Shown here: positions 32,971-42,154 of the stretch, one piece after another | Layout: the number at the start of each line of letters is the position of its first letter | Numbering within the stretch: the stretch's first letter is position 1 | Source: Cerasibacillus terrae | Lineage (GTDB): Bacteria; Bacillota; Bacilli; Bacillales; Amphibacillaceae | NCBI RefSeq assembly: GCF_008039555.1 | Contig: NZ_VDUW01000003.1 | Coordinates: 238,401-302,400 of the forward strand | Reading direction: 5' to 3' | DNA length: 64,000 bases | Notes under the pieces: generated by a model | Seen by the model: only the letters and a program-made list of their open reading frames with translations | Told to the model about the DNA's origin: nothing | Database searches by the model: none | Made by a program: the position numbers and the translations under genes

Positions 32971-35579
32971 TTAAACTGTTTTGAAGTATAAATGTGCAGT
33001 TTCATGTACAAATTCTGTATTCGGAATTTCTTTATTTTGCTTCTGTAAGACTGTCAATTGATTAATTATTCTAGCTAAGCTATCCCTTTCATTTTCTTTC
33101 GTATCAAATTCAATTCCATAATAAAATATATCTCCTATGGCCTCATTCTTCCAAATAATATTACCGGGTAAAGTGAATTCCATCTCCATCACTGTAAAAC
33201 AAAATTTAAATTTCATATTTGAATGAATAGGTAATTTTAATGTTGACATTATTTTTATTCCACCAATACTTATATTTTCAATTAAAATTGGTGCAGTACC
33301 TAAATTTACTTTTCGATTATTAATTTCGCTAACTGCTAATTGGGCTGGTAAAAAGTTCGGAAGAATTAAGCGATAATACCGTCTGCGTTCTTCTTTTGGT
33401 ACGTATTTTGCTTTTTTCTTAGGATATAAATATCCCGTTTTCATCATTTTTTTAAATTTTTTTAGAGGAACGGGTTTTGAAAATAAATACCCCTGAATCA
33501 AGTCACATTCTTTTTGTTTTAAAAACTGCAATTGTTCGTATGTTTCTACTCCCTCTCCGACAACTGTAATACCTAAGCCTTTTGCCAAATGAATGAGAGA
33601 AGCAACGATGGAAGCATCCTTATCATTTACATCATCGATACTTTGAATAAACATTTGGTCAATCTTAATCATATCCACATCAAAATCATGTAAATATTGA
33701 ACAGACGTATAACCTGTCCCATAATCATCGATAGCAATTTTTATTCCTATGTTACGTAATTTTGTTAATATTAGTTTTGCATTCTCTCTTTCTGTCAGTG
33801 CCTTATTTTCCGTAATTTCGAATACAATATATTTTGGGGATATTTGTGTTGTAGCTAATTGTTGTTTTACAGAATCTACAAATTCATCCTGTAGGAAGCA
33901 AATGGGTGAAATATTTATGGAAATCGGCCTCAATGTATAACCCTCTGTCTTCCATGTTTGTAATTGCTGACAAACCTCACCTATGATCCAATTTGTTAAG
34001 TCAAAAATCAAATGATTTTTCTCTGCTATTGATATAAATTCACCTGGAGAAACCAAACCCCATTCTTCATGATTCCAACGAATTAAAGCTTCTGCCCCTT
34101 TAATAATTCCATCATTTGCATCTATTTGTGGCTGGTAATATAATTCAAATTTATTATGTTGTATTGCTCTTCGTAAATCTTGCTCCAACATAAACTTTTT
34201 ATAGGCAGAAATATCCTTAGAAAAAGAGTATATTTGATAGCGACTACTCATATGGTTTTTTGCATGATAAAGAGCCGCATAGGCCCGCTCTAAAAGTGCT
34301 CTTTATTATCACCATCTTCCGGGAAAAAACTGATTCCAATACTAATGTTTATGTGGAAATTATACTCGTTTATGGTAATTGGGTGTTCAAATAGATTAAT
34401 AATATCTTCTGCAAATGTATGGACAGTTTTTTTTGTTGAGTAATTTTGTAAAGTAATTAGGAATGTGTGACTACTCGTACGAGCAAGATATCCCTTTTCG
34501 GGGAGGATTTTTTTCAATTGTTTGGCAGTATAGATTAAAAGCTTATCACCTAATTTATATCCTAGTGCATGATTCAATTGTTGAAAATCATCGATATGAA
34601 TACATAATACGGCAAAGTGATTACTGTACTCACATAAGTGTATTAATTTATTACGTAGATTTCGGTGATTCGGTAAGTTTGTTAAGGCATCGTAATTAGC
34701 TAGGTAGGTAAGTTGTTCTTGTGTTTCAATATCAAGGGTTATGTCTTTAATCATACCGAATAAGTGGGTTAATTCTCCTTTTTTATTATAATATGGAATT
34801 GCCTCATCAGTTACCCATTTTAACGTGCCATCGCCACTAATAATTCGATATCTATGCTGGACTATGTTCCCTTTATAAAGTTCCTTTAGTCTAGATTGAA
34901 CAATTTCTTCATCATCGGGATGAATCATTTTTTCCCATATGTGGAAATTTTGATACATTGTTTCTCTAGGAATAGAAAATATCTCCTCCATGCCCTTAGA
35001 AACATACATGACTTTTCCGGTTGAAAGCTCTGTTTTCCAAATTCCAATATGTAAATGATCAATCATAGATTGGTAGCTATCACTCGTGTTTTCTAAGGCA
35101 TGTTCTAATTTTTTTCGCTCAGCATATACATTTTTATATGTTGTGAGATTGCGGACGATAATACAAACCCCAACCAAATCATGTTTGTCTTTTAATACAG
35201 GAATAAAAGAAATTGATAAATTGATGATTTCCTGTTGTTTATTCCAAATAGCTACGTCATGTTGTATATGTTCCCTATTTAAGGCTTTGCGAAACGCCTC
35301 CCGAAGTAGACGATATGAATCCCTTGGTATTATTTTTTTTATATTAATTTCCTCAATTGTTTTATATCCTATTAAATGATAAAGGTTTGTTTTATTTTGT
35401 GATAGTATTTTTCCTTTTGGTGAAAATAATAATAATAAATCTGGATGATATTTTGCCAAAGAACCAAAGTAGTTTTGTAGATAATCATCTTTAATTGCCT
35501 TGTTAGTATGTTCTTCCATAAGAACTACCTGCTGTAGATCAGAAAAAAATTGCTTTACAATATTTGGTAGTTTTGACAT
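32971..35579 (-). pseudogene. Frameshifted PAS-degenerate GGDEF-EAL-PilZ c-di-GMP phosphodiesterase
   Basis: Two adjacent minus-strand frames are one protein of about 880 residues broken by a single missing base near 34299-34303. The upstream part (start ATG 35579, GGAAGG 10 bases before) has two PAS domains and a GGDEF domain whose motif is degenerate (TSSHTF); it stops after SFFPEDGDNKEHF. The other frame continues without a gap in the expected sequence: ALLERAYAALYHAKNHMSSRYQIYS, then an EAL domain with all catalytic blocks (EALIRW, INISP, EITE, DDYGTGYTS, KIDQ, GEGVET, QGYLFSKP) and a C-terminal PilZ domain (RRRYYRL...ENISIGG). It may be a real mutation or a sequencing error. Confidence 0.85.
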
Positions 35580-35697
35580 AGGACTCATTCCTTCCAAAAA
35601 TATAATAGCCAATATATTATAGCTCAAAAGACCTATGTAGAGAAATGATTTTTATCACATAATTCAAATAAAAAAAGGTTTTAAATTTCATAACATT

Positions 35698-35706
35698 TGA
35701 TATAAT
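35698..35706 (+). promoter_or_regulatory. Extended -10 promoter of the acyl-CoA synthetase gene
   Basis: TGA directly followed by TATAAT (35701-35706), 28 bases upstream of the start; no good -35. Confidence 0.5.
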
Positions 35707-35734
35707 AAAATGAAAATTAAAAGGAGTGATGAAT

Positions 35735-37312
35735 TTGAAAAGGGAAGATTTAATAGCTCCACATGATTACAACATAGTAGATGAAATTGAGAAATTTAGT
35801 GAAGATACAGAAAGAAAAGCACTGATTTGGCAAGATGATGCAGGTAATAAGAAAGAAGTAACATACAAGGATTTAATGAGTAATGTAAACAAAATTGGAA
35901 ACGCTTTCTTGGGAAAAGGACTAAAAAAAGGAGATAAGTTGCTTGTTATGATGCCTCGTCTAATAGAGGCTTACGAAGTTTATTTAGCTGCTTTAAAAAC
36001 AGGAATCATCATTATCCCTAGTTCCGACATGCTAAAAACGAATGATCTACAATATCGTATTCACCATGGAGAGGTCAATGGGATTGTAAGTTTTCATCCA
36101 TTTGTTGACCAATATAAAAAAGTAGATGAATATGATTCACTGACCAAATTCGTTGTTGGAAAACAAGTAACAGATTGGCACTTCTTAGATGAATTAAAGC
36201 ATCAAGCTTCTCCTACATTATCAGGTGGAAGAACAACAAGTGATGATATCGCATTTTTACCATATACGTCAGGAACAACGAGCCAACCAAAAGGTGTGGT
36301 ACATACACATGCATGGGGATATGCACACCTTCGTACAATGGCTGAGAGTTGGTTAGGTATCCAAGAGGGAAGTAAAGTATGGGCAACAGCAGGGCCTGGT
36401 TGGCAAAAATGGATTTGGAGTCCGTTTTTAGCTGTATTAGGTTCTGGTGCAACAGGATTCGTATATAACGGAAAGTTTGATCCAAAAGTCTATTTACAAT
36501 TACTACAAGAGGAGGAAATTCAAGTATTATGTTGTACACCTACAGAATATCGTCTAATGGCAAAGGTAGATGGTCTAGGGAAATATAATTTACCTAAATT
36601 AGAAAGTGCTGTATCTGCAGGTGAGCCATTAAATGTGGAAGTAATTGATACATTTAAAAAATATTTCAATATAGATGTGCGTGATGGCTATGGTCAAACA
36701 GAAAACACATTACTATTAGGAATCACAAAAGACATGGAATTGAAACCTGGTTCAATGGGAAAGCCAACACCAGGTAATGAGGTAGAAATTATTGATCAAT
36801 TAGGAGAAATTGTTGATGTTGGTGAAGTAGGAGATATTGCTGTAAAACTCAGTAGTCCAGCATTATTTAAAAGGTATTATAAAGATACTGAAAGAACAAA
36901 AATAGCAAGAAGAGGAGAATATTACGTAACAGGAGATAGAGCATATAAAGATGAAGATGGCTATTTCTGGTTTGAAGGTCGAAGCGATGATATTATTATT
37001 AGTTCCGGTTACACCATTGGGCCATTTGAAGTTGAAGATGCTCTAGTGAAACACCCTGCTGTTCAAGAGTGTGCAGTAGTGGCGAGTCCAGATGAAATTC
37101 GTGGTGCAGTCGTAAAGGCATATATCGTTTTAAAAGAAGAAAAAGAATATGATGAAACGAAATTAATTCAAGAACTGCAAGAATTTGTAAAGGCAAAAAC
37201 AGCACCATATAAATATCCACGTAAAATTGAATTTATTAAAGAACTACCTAAAACAACATCAGGAAAAATTCGCCGTGTTGAACTACGTCAAAATGAAAAA
37301 GTAAAAAATTAA
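35735..37312 (+). CDS. Acyl-CoA synthetase, MbcS/AcsA-like
   Basis: AMP-forming ligase that activates a short or medium (possibly branched) carboxylic acid to acyl-CoA. About 525 residues. ATP-binding P-loop YTSGTTSQPKGVVHTH (about 180-195), DGYGQTEN adenylation motif, YVTGDRAYKDEDGYFWFEGRSDD hinge, and the catalytic lysine in KTTSGKIRRVELR at the C-terminus. Closest remembered relative is B. subtilis MbcS (YtcI). AAGGAG is 8 bases before TTG 35735 but only 2 before ATG 35729, so TTG is preferred. Monocistronic. Confidence 0.85.
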   Translation: MKREDLIAPHDYNIVDEIEKFSEDTERKALIWQDDAGNKKEVTYKDLMSNVNKIGNAFLGKGLKKGDKLLVMMPRLIEAYEVYLAALKTGIIIIPSSDMLKTNDLQYRIHHGEVNGIVSFHPFVDQYKKVDEYDSLTKFVVGKQVTDWHFLDELKHQASPTLSGGRTTSDDIAFLPYTSGTTSQPKGVVHTHAWGYAHLRTMAESWLGIQEGSKVWATAGPGWQKWIWSPFLAVLGSGATGFVYNGKFDPKVYLQLLQEEEIQVLCCTPTEYRLMAKVDGLGKYNLPKLESAVSAGEPLNVEVIDTFKKYFNIDVRDGYGQTENTLLLGITKDMELKPGSMGKPTPGNEVEIIDQLGEIVDVGEVGDIAVKLSSPALFKRYYKDTERTKIARRGEYYVTGDRAYKDEDGYFWFEGRSDDIIISSGYTIGPFEVEDALVKHPAVQECAVVASPDEIRGAVVKAYIVLKEEKEYDETKLIQELQEFVKAKTAPYKYPRKIEFIKELPKTTSGKIRRVELRQNEKVKN

Positions 37313-37326
37313 TACATTCTCGAATG

Positions 37327-37356
37327 AAGGATATACCAGCTATATCCTTTTTTTGT
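37327..37356 (+). terminator. Intrinsic terminator of the acyl-CoA synthetase gene
   Basis: AAGGATATA (37327-37335) pairs with TATATCCTT (37341-37349), followed by a long T-run. Confidence 0.85.
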
Positions 37357-37399
37357 TTTTTAAAAGTTTTTTTTGCTTCTTACTTTGTTGCTTCTGCCG

Positions 37400-37419
37400 T
37401 CGTAGTTGAAAACACTACG
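37400..37419. repeat. Hairpin at the border of array 2
   Basis: CGTAGT-TGAAAAC-ACTACG lies just before the first unit of the 37.4 kb array. Confidence 0.5.
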
Positions 37420-37427
37420 GGCATGCG

Positions 37428-37795
37428 TAATCGTGCCCTGTAATCGTAAACTCACGTAAAGCGGTAACGAATAAGAGTTAATCGTGCCCTGGAATCGTAA
37501 ATTCACGTAAAGTGATAATGAATAAGAGTTAATCGTGCCCTGTAATCGTAAACTCACGTAAAGCGGTAACGAATAAGAGTTAATCGTGCCCTGTAATCGT
37601 AAACTCACGTAAAGTGGTAACGAATAAGAGTTAATCGTGCCCTGGAATCGTAAACTCACGTAAAGTGGTAACGAATAAGAGTTAATCGTGCCCTGTAATC
37701 GTAAACTCACGTAAAGCGGTAACGAATAAGAGTTAATCGTGCCTTGGAATCGTAAATTCACGTAAAGCGGTAACGAATAAAAGTTAATCATGCCC
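37428..37795. repeat. 51-bp tandem array 2 (about 7 units)
   Basis: Seven consecutive units of exactly 51 bp plus a partial copy. Each contains GGTAACG, 13 bases later CGTGCCC, and a near-palindrome between them (ACGAATAA-gag-TTAATCGT). The rest of the unit (TGTAATCGTAAACTCACGTA) differs from array 1, but period and register are identical. It lies after the terminator of the acyl-CoA synthetase and before the clpE promoter. Open 17-residue-repeat frames cross it; no ribosome site. Confidence 0.9.
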
Positions 37796-37993
37796 AGAAA
37801 ATCATGAAACAGCAGAAATGGTCACGAATATCGAACAAATCACAATTCTCCCCCACATTAATTAACATATACAAAATGGATTTGTATTTTAGATGTCTTT
37901 CTGTATCTGTACTTTAACGGCTGACTTTTGTTTAACTCTCGATACTAAAGTCTGGCCTTTCGCAGTAATTTTTAAGAAATTTGATCAAAATAC

Positions 37994-38050
37994 TTGAAAG
38001 TCAAAGAAGGTCAGAGTATAATAAAAGTCAGAAGGTCAAAGATAGTCAAA
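37994..38050 (+). promoter_or_regulatory. clpE promoter with two CtsR operators
   Basis: TTGAAA (37994-37999) and TATAAT (38017-38022) are 17 bases apart. Box 1, AGTCAAA-GAA-GGTCAGA (37999-38015), fills the spacer; box 2, GGTCAAA-GAT-AGTCAAA (38034-38050), covers the start of transcription. Both match the CtsR heptad pair RGTCAAA-N3-RGTCAAA (box 1 with one change). Additional GTCA heptads surround them. This predicts tight heat-shock control by CtsR. Confidence 0.9.
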
Positions 38051-38115
38051 GTCAAAATTAAATAAATAACAAAATTATATTCATAAAATAATAAAAATCA
38101 AGGAGGAATAACATT

Positions 38116-40257
38116 ATGAAATGTCAAAAATGTGGTATTAACGAAGCAAATGTCAATATGGCGATGCAGATGAATCAAGAACGTACACAACTCCATCTTT
38201 GTCATTCCTGTTTTAAAGAAATTCAAGGTAAAATGATGAATCCAAACTCCTTTTTCTCTGATTCCTTCTTTGACGGAAATACAAATGATTTTGCAAATTC
38301 ATTTTTCCAAGGGAATGGATCACAAAAAGCAGCTGGTACAAGAACAAGAGAACGCAAAAATCACGGAAATGGTCTACTAGACCAACTCGGTAAAAACTTA
38401 ACACATGACGCAAGAGCAAACAAAATTGATCCAGTTATTGGCCGTGACCAAGAAGTAAAACGTGTAATTGAAACATTAAATAGAAGAAATAAAAACAATC
38501 CAGTTCTTATTGGAGAACCTGGTGTTGGTAAGACAGCTATTGCAGAAGGGTTAGCAGTGAAGATTGCAGAAGGAGATGTTCCTGCTAAACTGATTAATAA
38601 GGAAGTATATATTCTCGATGTTGCTTCCCTTGTGGCCAATACAGGTGTTCGTGGTCAGTTTGAAGAACGAATGAAACAATTAATTCAAGAAGTCCAAACA
38701 AGAAAAGAAGTTATTTTATTTGTTGATGAAATCCATCTACTTGTTGGTGCAGGTACAGCAGAAGGCTCTCAAATGGATGCTGGAAACATTTTAAAACCAG
38801 CACTTGCTCGTGGTGAAATGCAATTAATTGGTGCAACAACATTAAAAGAATACCGTCAAATCGAAAAAGATGCAGCACTAGAACGCCGTTTGCAACCAAT
38901 TATGGTAGAAGAACCATCAACAGAAGAGGCAATACAGATTTTAAATGGAATTAAAGACCGTTATGAAGACTTCCATGAAGTGAAATATTCAGATGAAGCT
39001 ATTCGTGCTTTTGTTACATTGTCAGAACGCTATATTCAAGATCGCTTCTTACCAGATAAAGCAATTGACTTAATGGATGAAGTAGGTTCACGCTTGAATT
39101 TGGATAATGCAGGAAAAGACTCTAACCAGATTCAAAATCGTCTAACAGAAATTAAGGAGAAAAAAGAAGCTGCAGCAGAACGAGAAGATTATGAGCAAGC
39201 TGCACATTTAAGATATCAAGAAATTCAACTTGAAAAACAATTAGAAAAGGCAAAAGGAACAGAACAAGTGATTGATGTCGATATTTCTGATATTCAATTA
39301 CTAGTTGAAGAAAAAACAGGTATTCCTGTAACAAAACTACAAGCAGATGAACAAGAACAAATGAAGAATTTAGCAGAAAATCTTGGTAAAAAGGTAGTTG
39401 GCCAAGAAGAGGCGGTAGTGAAAATTGCGAAGGCTATTCGTCGTAGTCGTGCAGGTTTAAAAGCGAAAGATCGCCCAACAGGTTCTTTCCTTTTCGTTGG
39501 ACCAACTGGTGTTGGTAAAACTGAATTAACAAAAGTACTTGCAGAAGAATTATTTGGAACACGTGATGCCTATATTCGCCTAGATATGAGTGAATATATG
39601 GAGAAACATGCGGTATCTAAAATTATCGGTTCCCCACCAGGATATGTTGGTCATGAGGAAGCAGGGCAATTGACAGAGAAAGTTCGTCATAATCCATATT
39701 CCATTGTATTGTTGGATGAAATTGAAAAAGCACATCCTGATGTACAAAATATGTTCCTACAAATCATGGAAGATGGTCATTTGACAGACTCACAAGGGCG
39801 TACCGTTAGTTTTAAAGATACAGTGATTATTATGACAAGTAATGCCGGAACAGGTGTTAAAGAAATTAATGTAGGTTTTAATAGTAAAAGCCACGACTCC
39901 ATCTCTACATTAGAAAATTTAAGTAATTACTTTAAACCAGAATTCTTGAACCGTTTCGATTCCATCATTGAATTTAATGTGTTGAAAGAGGGACACCTTG
40001 TTCAAATTGTCGATCTTATGTTGGCAGAATTACAAGAACGTATCGAAGAACAACAAATCACATTTACCATCACAGATGAAGCAAAACAAAAACTAGCACA
40101 ACTTGGGTATGACGAACGTTTTGGTGCAAGACCACTTCGTCGTGTAATCCAGGACAAAATCGAAGACCCATTAACTGATTTAATTTTGGAATATGGTACA
40201 GTTGAGAATGTGAAAATCGACGTAGTGAATGAAGATATTGTTGTTGATAAAGCATAA
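38116..40257 (+). CDS. clpE: ATP-dependent Clp protease ATP-binding subunit ClpE
   Basis: HSP100 unfoldase that works with ClpP. 713 residues: N-terminal zinc finger (C3-x2-C6...C29-x2-C32), short linker, AAA domain 1 (Walker A GEPGVGKT near 135; VDEIHLLVG), UVR-like EREDYEQAAHLRYQEI segment in the middle region, AAA domain 2 (GPTGVGKTE near 455; LLDEIEKAH), and a ClpB-D2-small-type C-terminus (YDERFGARPLRRVIQ). The zinc finger and lack of a Clp-N repeat domain distinguish ClpE from ClpC. AAGGAGG precedes the ATG. Monocistronic, controlled by CtsR boxes. Confidence 0.95.
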   Translation: MKCQKCGINEANVNMAMQMNQERTQLHLCHSCFKEIQGKMMNPNSFFSDSFFDGNTNDFANSFFQGNGSQKAAGTRTRERKNHGNGLLDQLGKNLTHDARANKIDPVIGRDQEVKRVIETLNRRNKNNPVLIGEPGVGKTAIAEGLAVKIAEGDVPAKLINKEVYILDVASLVANTGVRGQFEERMKQLIQEVQTRKEVILFVDEIHLLVGAGTAEGSQMDAGNILKPALARGEMQLIGATTLKEYRQIEKDAALERRLQPIMVEEPSTEEAIQILNGIKDRYEDFHEVKYSDEAIRAFVTLSERYIQDRFLPDKAIDLMDEVGSRLNLDNAGKDSNQIQNRLTEIKEKKEAAAEREDYEQAAHLRYQEIQLEKQLEKAKGTEQVIDVDISDIQLLVEEKTGIPVTKLQADEQEQMKNLAENLGKKVVGQEEAVVKIAKAIRRSRAGLKAKDRPTGSFLFVGPTGVGKTELTKVLAEELFGTRDAYIRLDMSEYMEKHAVSKIIGSPPGYVGHEEAGQLTEKVRHNPYSIVLLDEIEKAHPDVQNMFLQIMEDGHLTDSQGRTVSFKDTVIIMTSNAGTGVKEINVGFNSKSHDSISTLENLSNYFKPEFLNRFDSIIEFNVLKEGHLVQIVDLMLAELQERIEEQQITFTITDEAKQKLAQLGYDERFGARPLRRVIQDKIEDPLTDLILEYGTVENVKIDVVNEDIVVDKA

Positions 40258-40279
40258 TAAAATAGATATCCAATAAAAT

Positions 40280-40320
40280 AAGGTGGGGAAATTCATTTGT
40301 GAATTTTCCCACCTTTTTTA
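40280..40320 (+). terminator. Intrinsic terminator of clpE
   Basis: AAGGTGGGGAAATTCA (40280-40295) pairs with TGAATTTTCCCACCTT (40300-40315) and is followed by Ts. Confidence 0.9.
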
Positions 40321-40368
40321 TCGCAGATTAACTAGCTGTAAAACCACCACTGATTGGATCCACTTTAT
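40321..40368 (+). repeat. Collapsed copy of the dispersed two-hairpin element
   Basis: Begins like the element (CGCAGATTAACTAGCTGTAAAACC) and jumps directly to its 3' end (CACTGATTGGATCCACTTTAT), so the middle is missing. Same orientation as the other copies. Confidence 0.6.
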
Positions 40369-40507
40369 GTTGATTTATAACATATTAGGACTGAAGGAGG
40401 ATTCATACATAAAAAGTGAACGAACTGTTCTTTATTAGATATTAATAATTCGTTAAAAAAAGGATACAACTAAAGAGAAAATATTTTTTATTTGAGAAGT
40501 TATTTTA

Positions 40508-40692
40508 TCACAGGTTAATCGGCTATAAGATCCTCACTTCAAAAATTTAAGAGAAACCAAGAATTCTAAGTGGAGGATGGGTAACCAATAAATACCCGAG
40601 TCGTTCAAGGGCCTTGATTATCATACTCTTGTGGTGCTAATAATCAGTGGAGGATGAAAGAAACCCAACTGATTGAAGTTTTACTTTATTTG
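40508..40692 (+). repeat. Dispersed two-hairpin intergenic element, copy A
   Basis: 5' core CAGGTTAATCGGCTATAAG, then ATCCTCACTT paired to AAGTGGAGGAT, CCCGAGTCGTTCAA, an insertion relative to copy B, and a 3' hairpin AATCAGTGG...CCCAACTGATT ending GAAGTTTTACTTTAT. It abuts the ribosome site of the following gene, so its 3' end would be in that gene's leader. Confidence 0.75.
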
Positions 40693-40705
40693 AAAAGGAA
40701 GTTAA

Positions 40706-41584
40706 ATGATGCGTCGATTTTATTTTTCTCTTTTCTGTTGTTTTATTCTTTGGATGGGTTCCGCCATTCATATTGGAGAAGCTGAACAGAAGAAGTTCCC
40801 CTTAAAAGTACATTTTATTGATGTTGGTCAAGGGGATAGCATTTTTATTCAAACACCAAATCGAAAAACAATTCTTATTGATGGTGGGCCACCAGAAGCT
40901 GGAAAAACAGTTATTCACTATTTACAAAAACAAGGAGTAACAGAGATTGATTTAATTATTGCTACACATCCTGATATTGATCATATTGGCGGATTACTAC
41001 ATGTATTGGAGAAGATTCCAGTGAAATTCATAGTAGATTCTGGGAAATTCCATGCAACAAAAACCTATTTTCAATATGTAACTCAAATTCGTGAGCAAAT
41101 GATTCCAGTTCAGGTCGCTAAAGAAAAGGAAAAAATATCTATAGACCCTTTATTAGATATCAAAGTACTTAATACAACAGGAAAAATAAAAACAAACAAT
41201 CAGTCTTCCATTGTCCTCCATATTAAATATGATGATAGTGAATTATTGCTCACGGGTGATATCGATCGTTTTCAAGAAAAAAGGATACGTAAGAAATATA
41301 ATATAAAATCTGATATTTTAAAAGTTGCTCACCATGGTTCGAAAACAAGTAGTACCATGTCATTCTTAAAAGAAGTCGATCCCCAAATTACTATACTAAC
41401 ATATGATATAGGAAATGATTTCGGTCATCCTCATAAAAAAGTTATTCAGAATTTGAATAAAATAGACACCACAATCTACTCTACAGCAGTATATGGAAAT
41501 ATTATTTTATATACAGAGGGAAGCGAATATATGATTGATATCGAAAAAAGTCCAGTAGAAGCATTACAAGAAAAGACAAATTAA
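40706..41584 (+). CDS. Secreted metallo-beta-lactamase-fold hydrolase, ComEC C-terminal-like
   Basis: 292 residues: signal peptide (about 1-25), then an MBL domain with DVGQGDSIFI (about 37-46), the metal motif THPDIDHIGG (about 85-94), LLLTGDI and KVAHHGSKTSS. These are the blocks of the extracytoplasmic ComEC/Rec2 nuclease-like domain, here as a free secreted protein without the channel. It could be an extracellular nuclease or phosphodiesterase. AAGGA is 6 bases before ATG 40706 and 9 before ATG 40709. Monocistronic, with its own terminator. Confidence 0.85.
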   Translation: MMRRFYFSLFCCFILWMGSAIHIGEAEQKKFPLKVHFIDVGQGDSIFIQTPNRKTILIDGGPPEAGKTVIHYLQKQGVTEIDLIIATHPDIDHIGGLLHVLEKIPVKFIVDSGKFHATKTYFQYVTQIREQMIPVQVAKEKEKISIDPLLDIKVLNTTGKIKTNNQSSIVLHIKYDDSELLLTGDIDRFQEKRIRKKYNIKSDILKVAHHGSKTSSTMSFLKEVDPQITILTYDIGNDFGHPHKKVIQNLNKIDTTIYSTAVYGNIILYTEGSEYMIDIEKSPVEALQEKTN

Positions 41585-41590
41585 TGTTTA

Positions 41591-41628
41591 AAACGGGTTT
41601 GTGGGAAAAGTAACCGACCCGTTTTTTT
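41591..41628 (+). terminator. Intrinsic terminator of the ComEC-like hydrolase gene
   Basis: AAACGGGT (41591-41598) pairs with ACCCGTTT (41617-41624), ending in seven Ts. Confidence 0.8.
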
Positions 41629-41719
41629 GTGCACAAGGAACTTTTAGTGATAGGGAACGGATGCAAGTATTAGACGAATGACTCAAGAGGGGAATTTTCT
41701 AATAATTCATCAAAAAATA

Positions 41720-41763
41720 TTGACAAAAATTCAAGTTGGTTATATAGTTAGTTACATAAGTAA
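41720..41763 (+). promoter_or_regulatory. Promoter of the GntR-ABC operon with small dyad
   Basis: TTGACA (41720-41725), 17-base spacer, TATAGT (41743-41748). TTAC-ATAA-GTAA (41752-41763) lies at the expected transcription start and may be the operator of the GntR protein encoded next. Confidence 0.6.
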
Positions 41764-41787
41764 TGAACCAAACAACAAGGTGATGAA

Positions 41788-42153
41788 ATGAAAAATGCAT
41801 TAGATGACACGAGACCTATTTATATACAAATAAAAGAGCAATTAGAAGACTCCATTGTAGCTGGTCGCTTACAAGCGGGAGAGAGGGTTCCTTCAACAAA
41901 TGAATTTGCTAGCTTTTATAAAATAAATCCAGCTACAGCAGCTAAAGGTATTAATGAGCTTGTAACAGAAGAAATCCTATATAAACGAAGGGGTGTTGGA
42001 ATGTTTGTAACCGACAATGCACGAGTTATGTTGATTGAAAAGAGAAAACAATCGTTTTATGAACATTTCATATTACCCTTACAAGATGAAGCAAAGAAAT
42101 TAAATATTAGTGAAGAAGAGATTATCAATATGGTGAAGGGAGAGAATCAATAA
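41788..42153 (+). CDS. GntR-family regulator, YtrA subfamily
   Basis: 121 residues: N-terminal winged helix (PIYIQIKEQLEDSIVAGRL, ERVPSTNEFASFYKINPATAAKGINELVTEEILYKRRGVGMFV) and a short C-terminal helical arm as in YtrA-type regulators, which usually repress their own ABC-transporter operon. Ends 1 base before the ATPase gene. AAGGTGATG precedes the ATG. Confidence 0.88.
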   Translation: MKNALDDTRPIYIQIKEQLEDSIVAGRLQAGERVPSTNEFASFYKINPATAAKGINELVTEEILYKRRGVGMFVTDNARVMLIEKRKQSFYEHFILPLQDEAKKLNISEEEIINMVKGENQ

Positions 42154-42154
42154 C

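Noticed and set aside
37360..37791. Minus-strand frame with 17-residue repeats over the second array
   Set aside because: Same periodicity artefact; no ribosome site and it overlaps a terminator.
40321..40692. Insertion sequence remnant
   Set aside because: No transposase-like translation, terminal inverted repeats or target-site duplication; the sequence fits the dispersed two-hairpin element instead.
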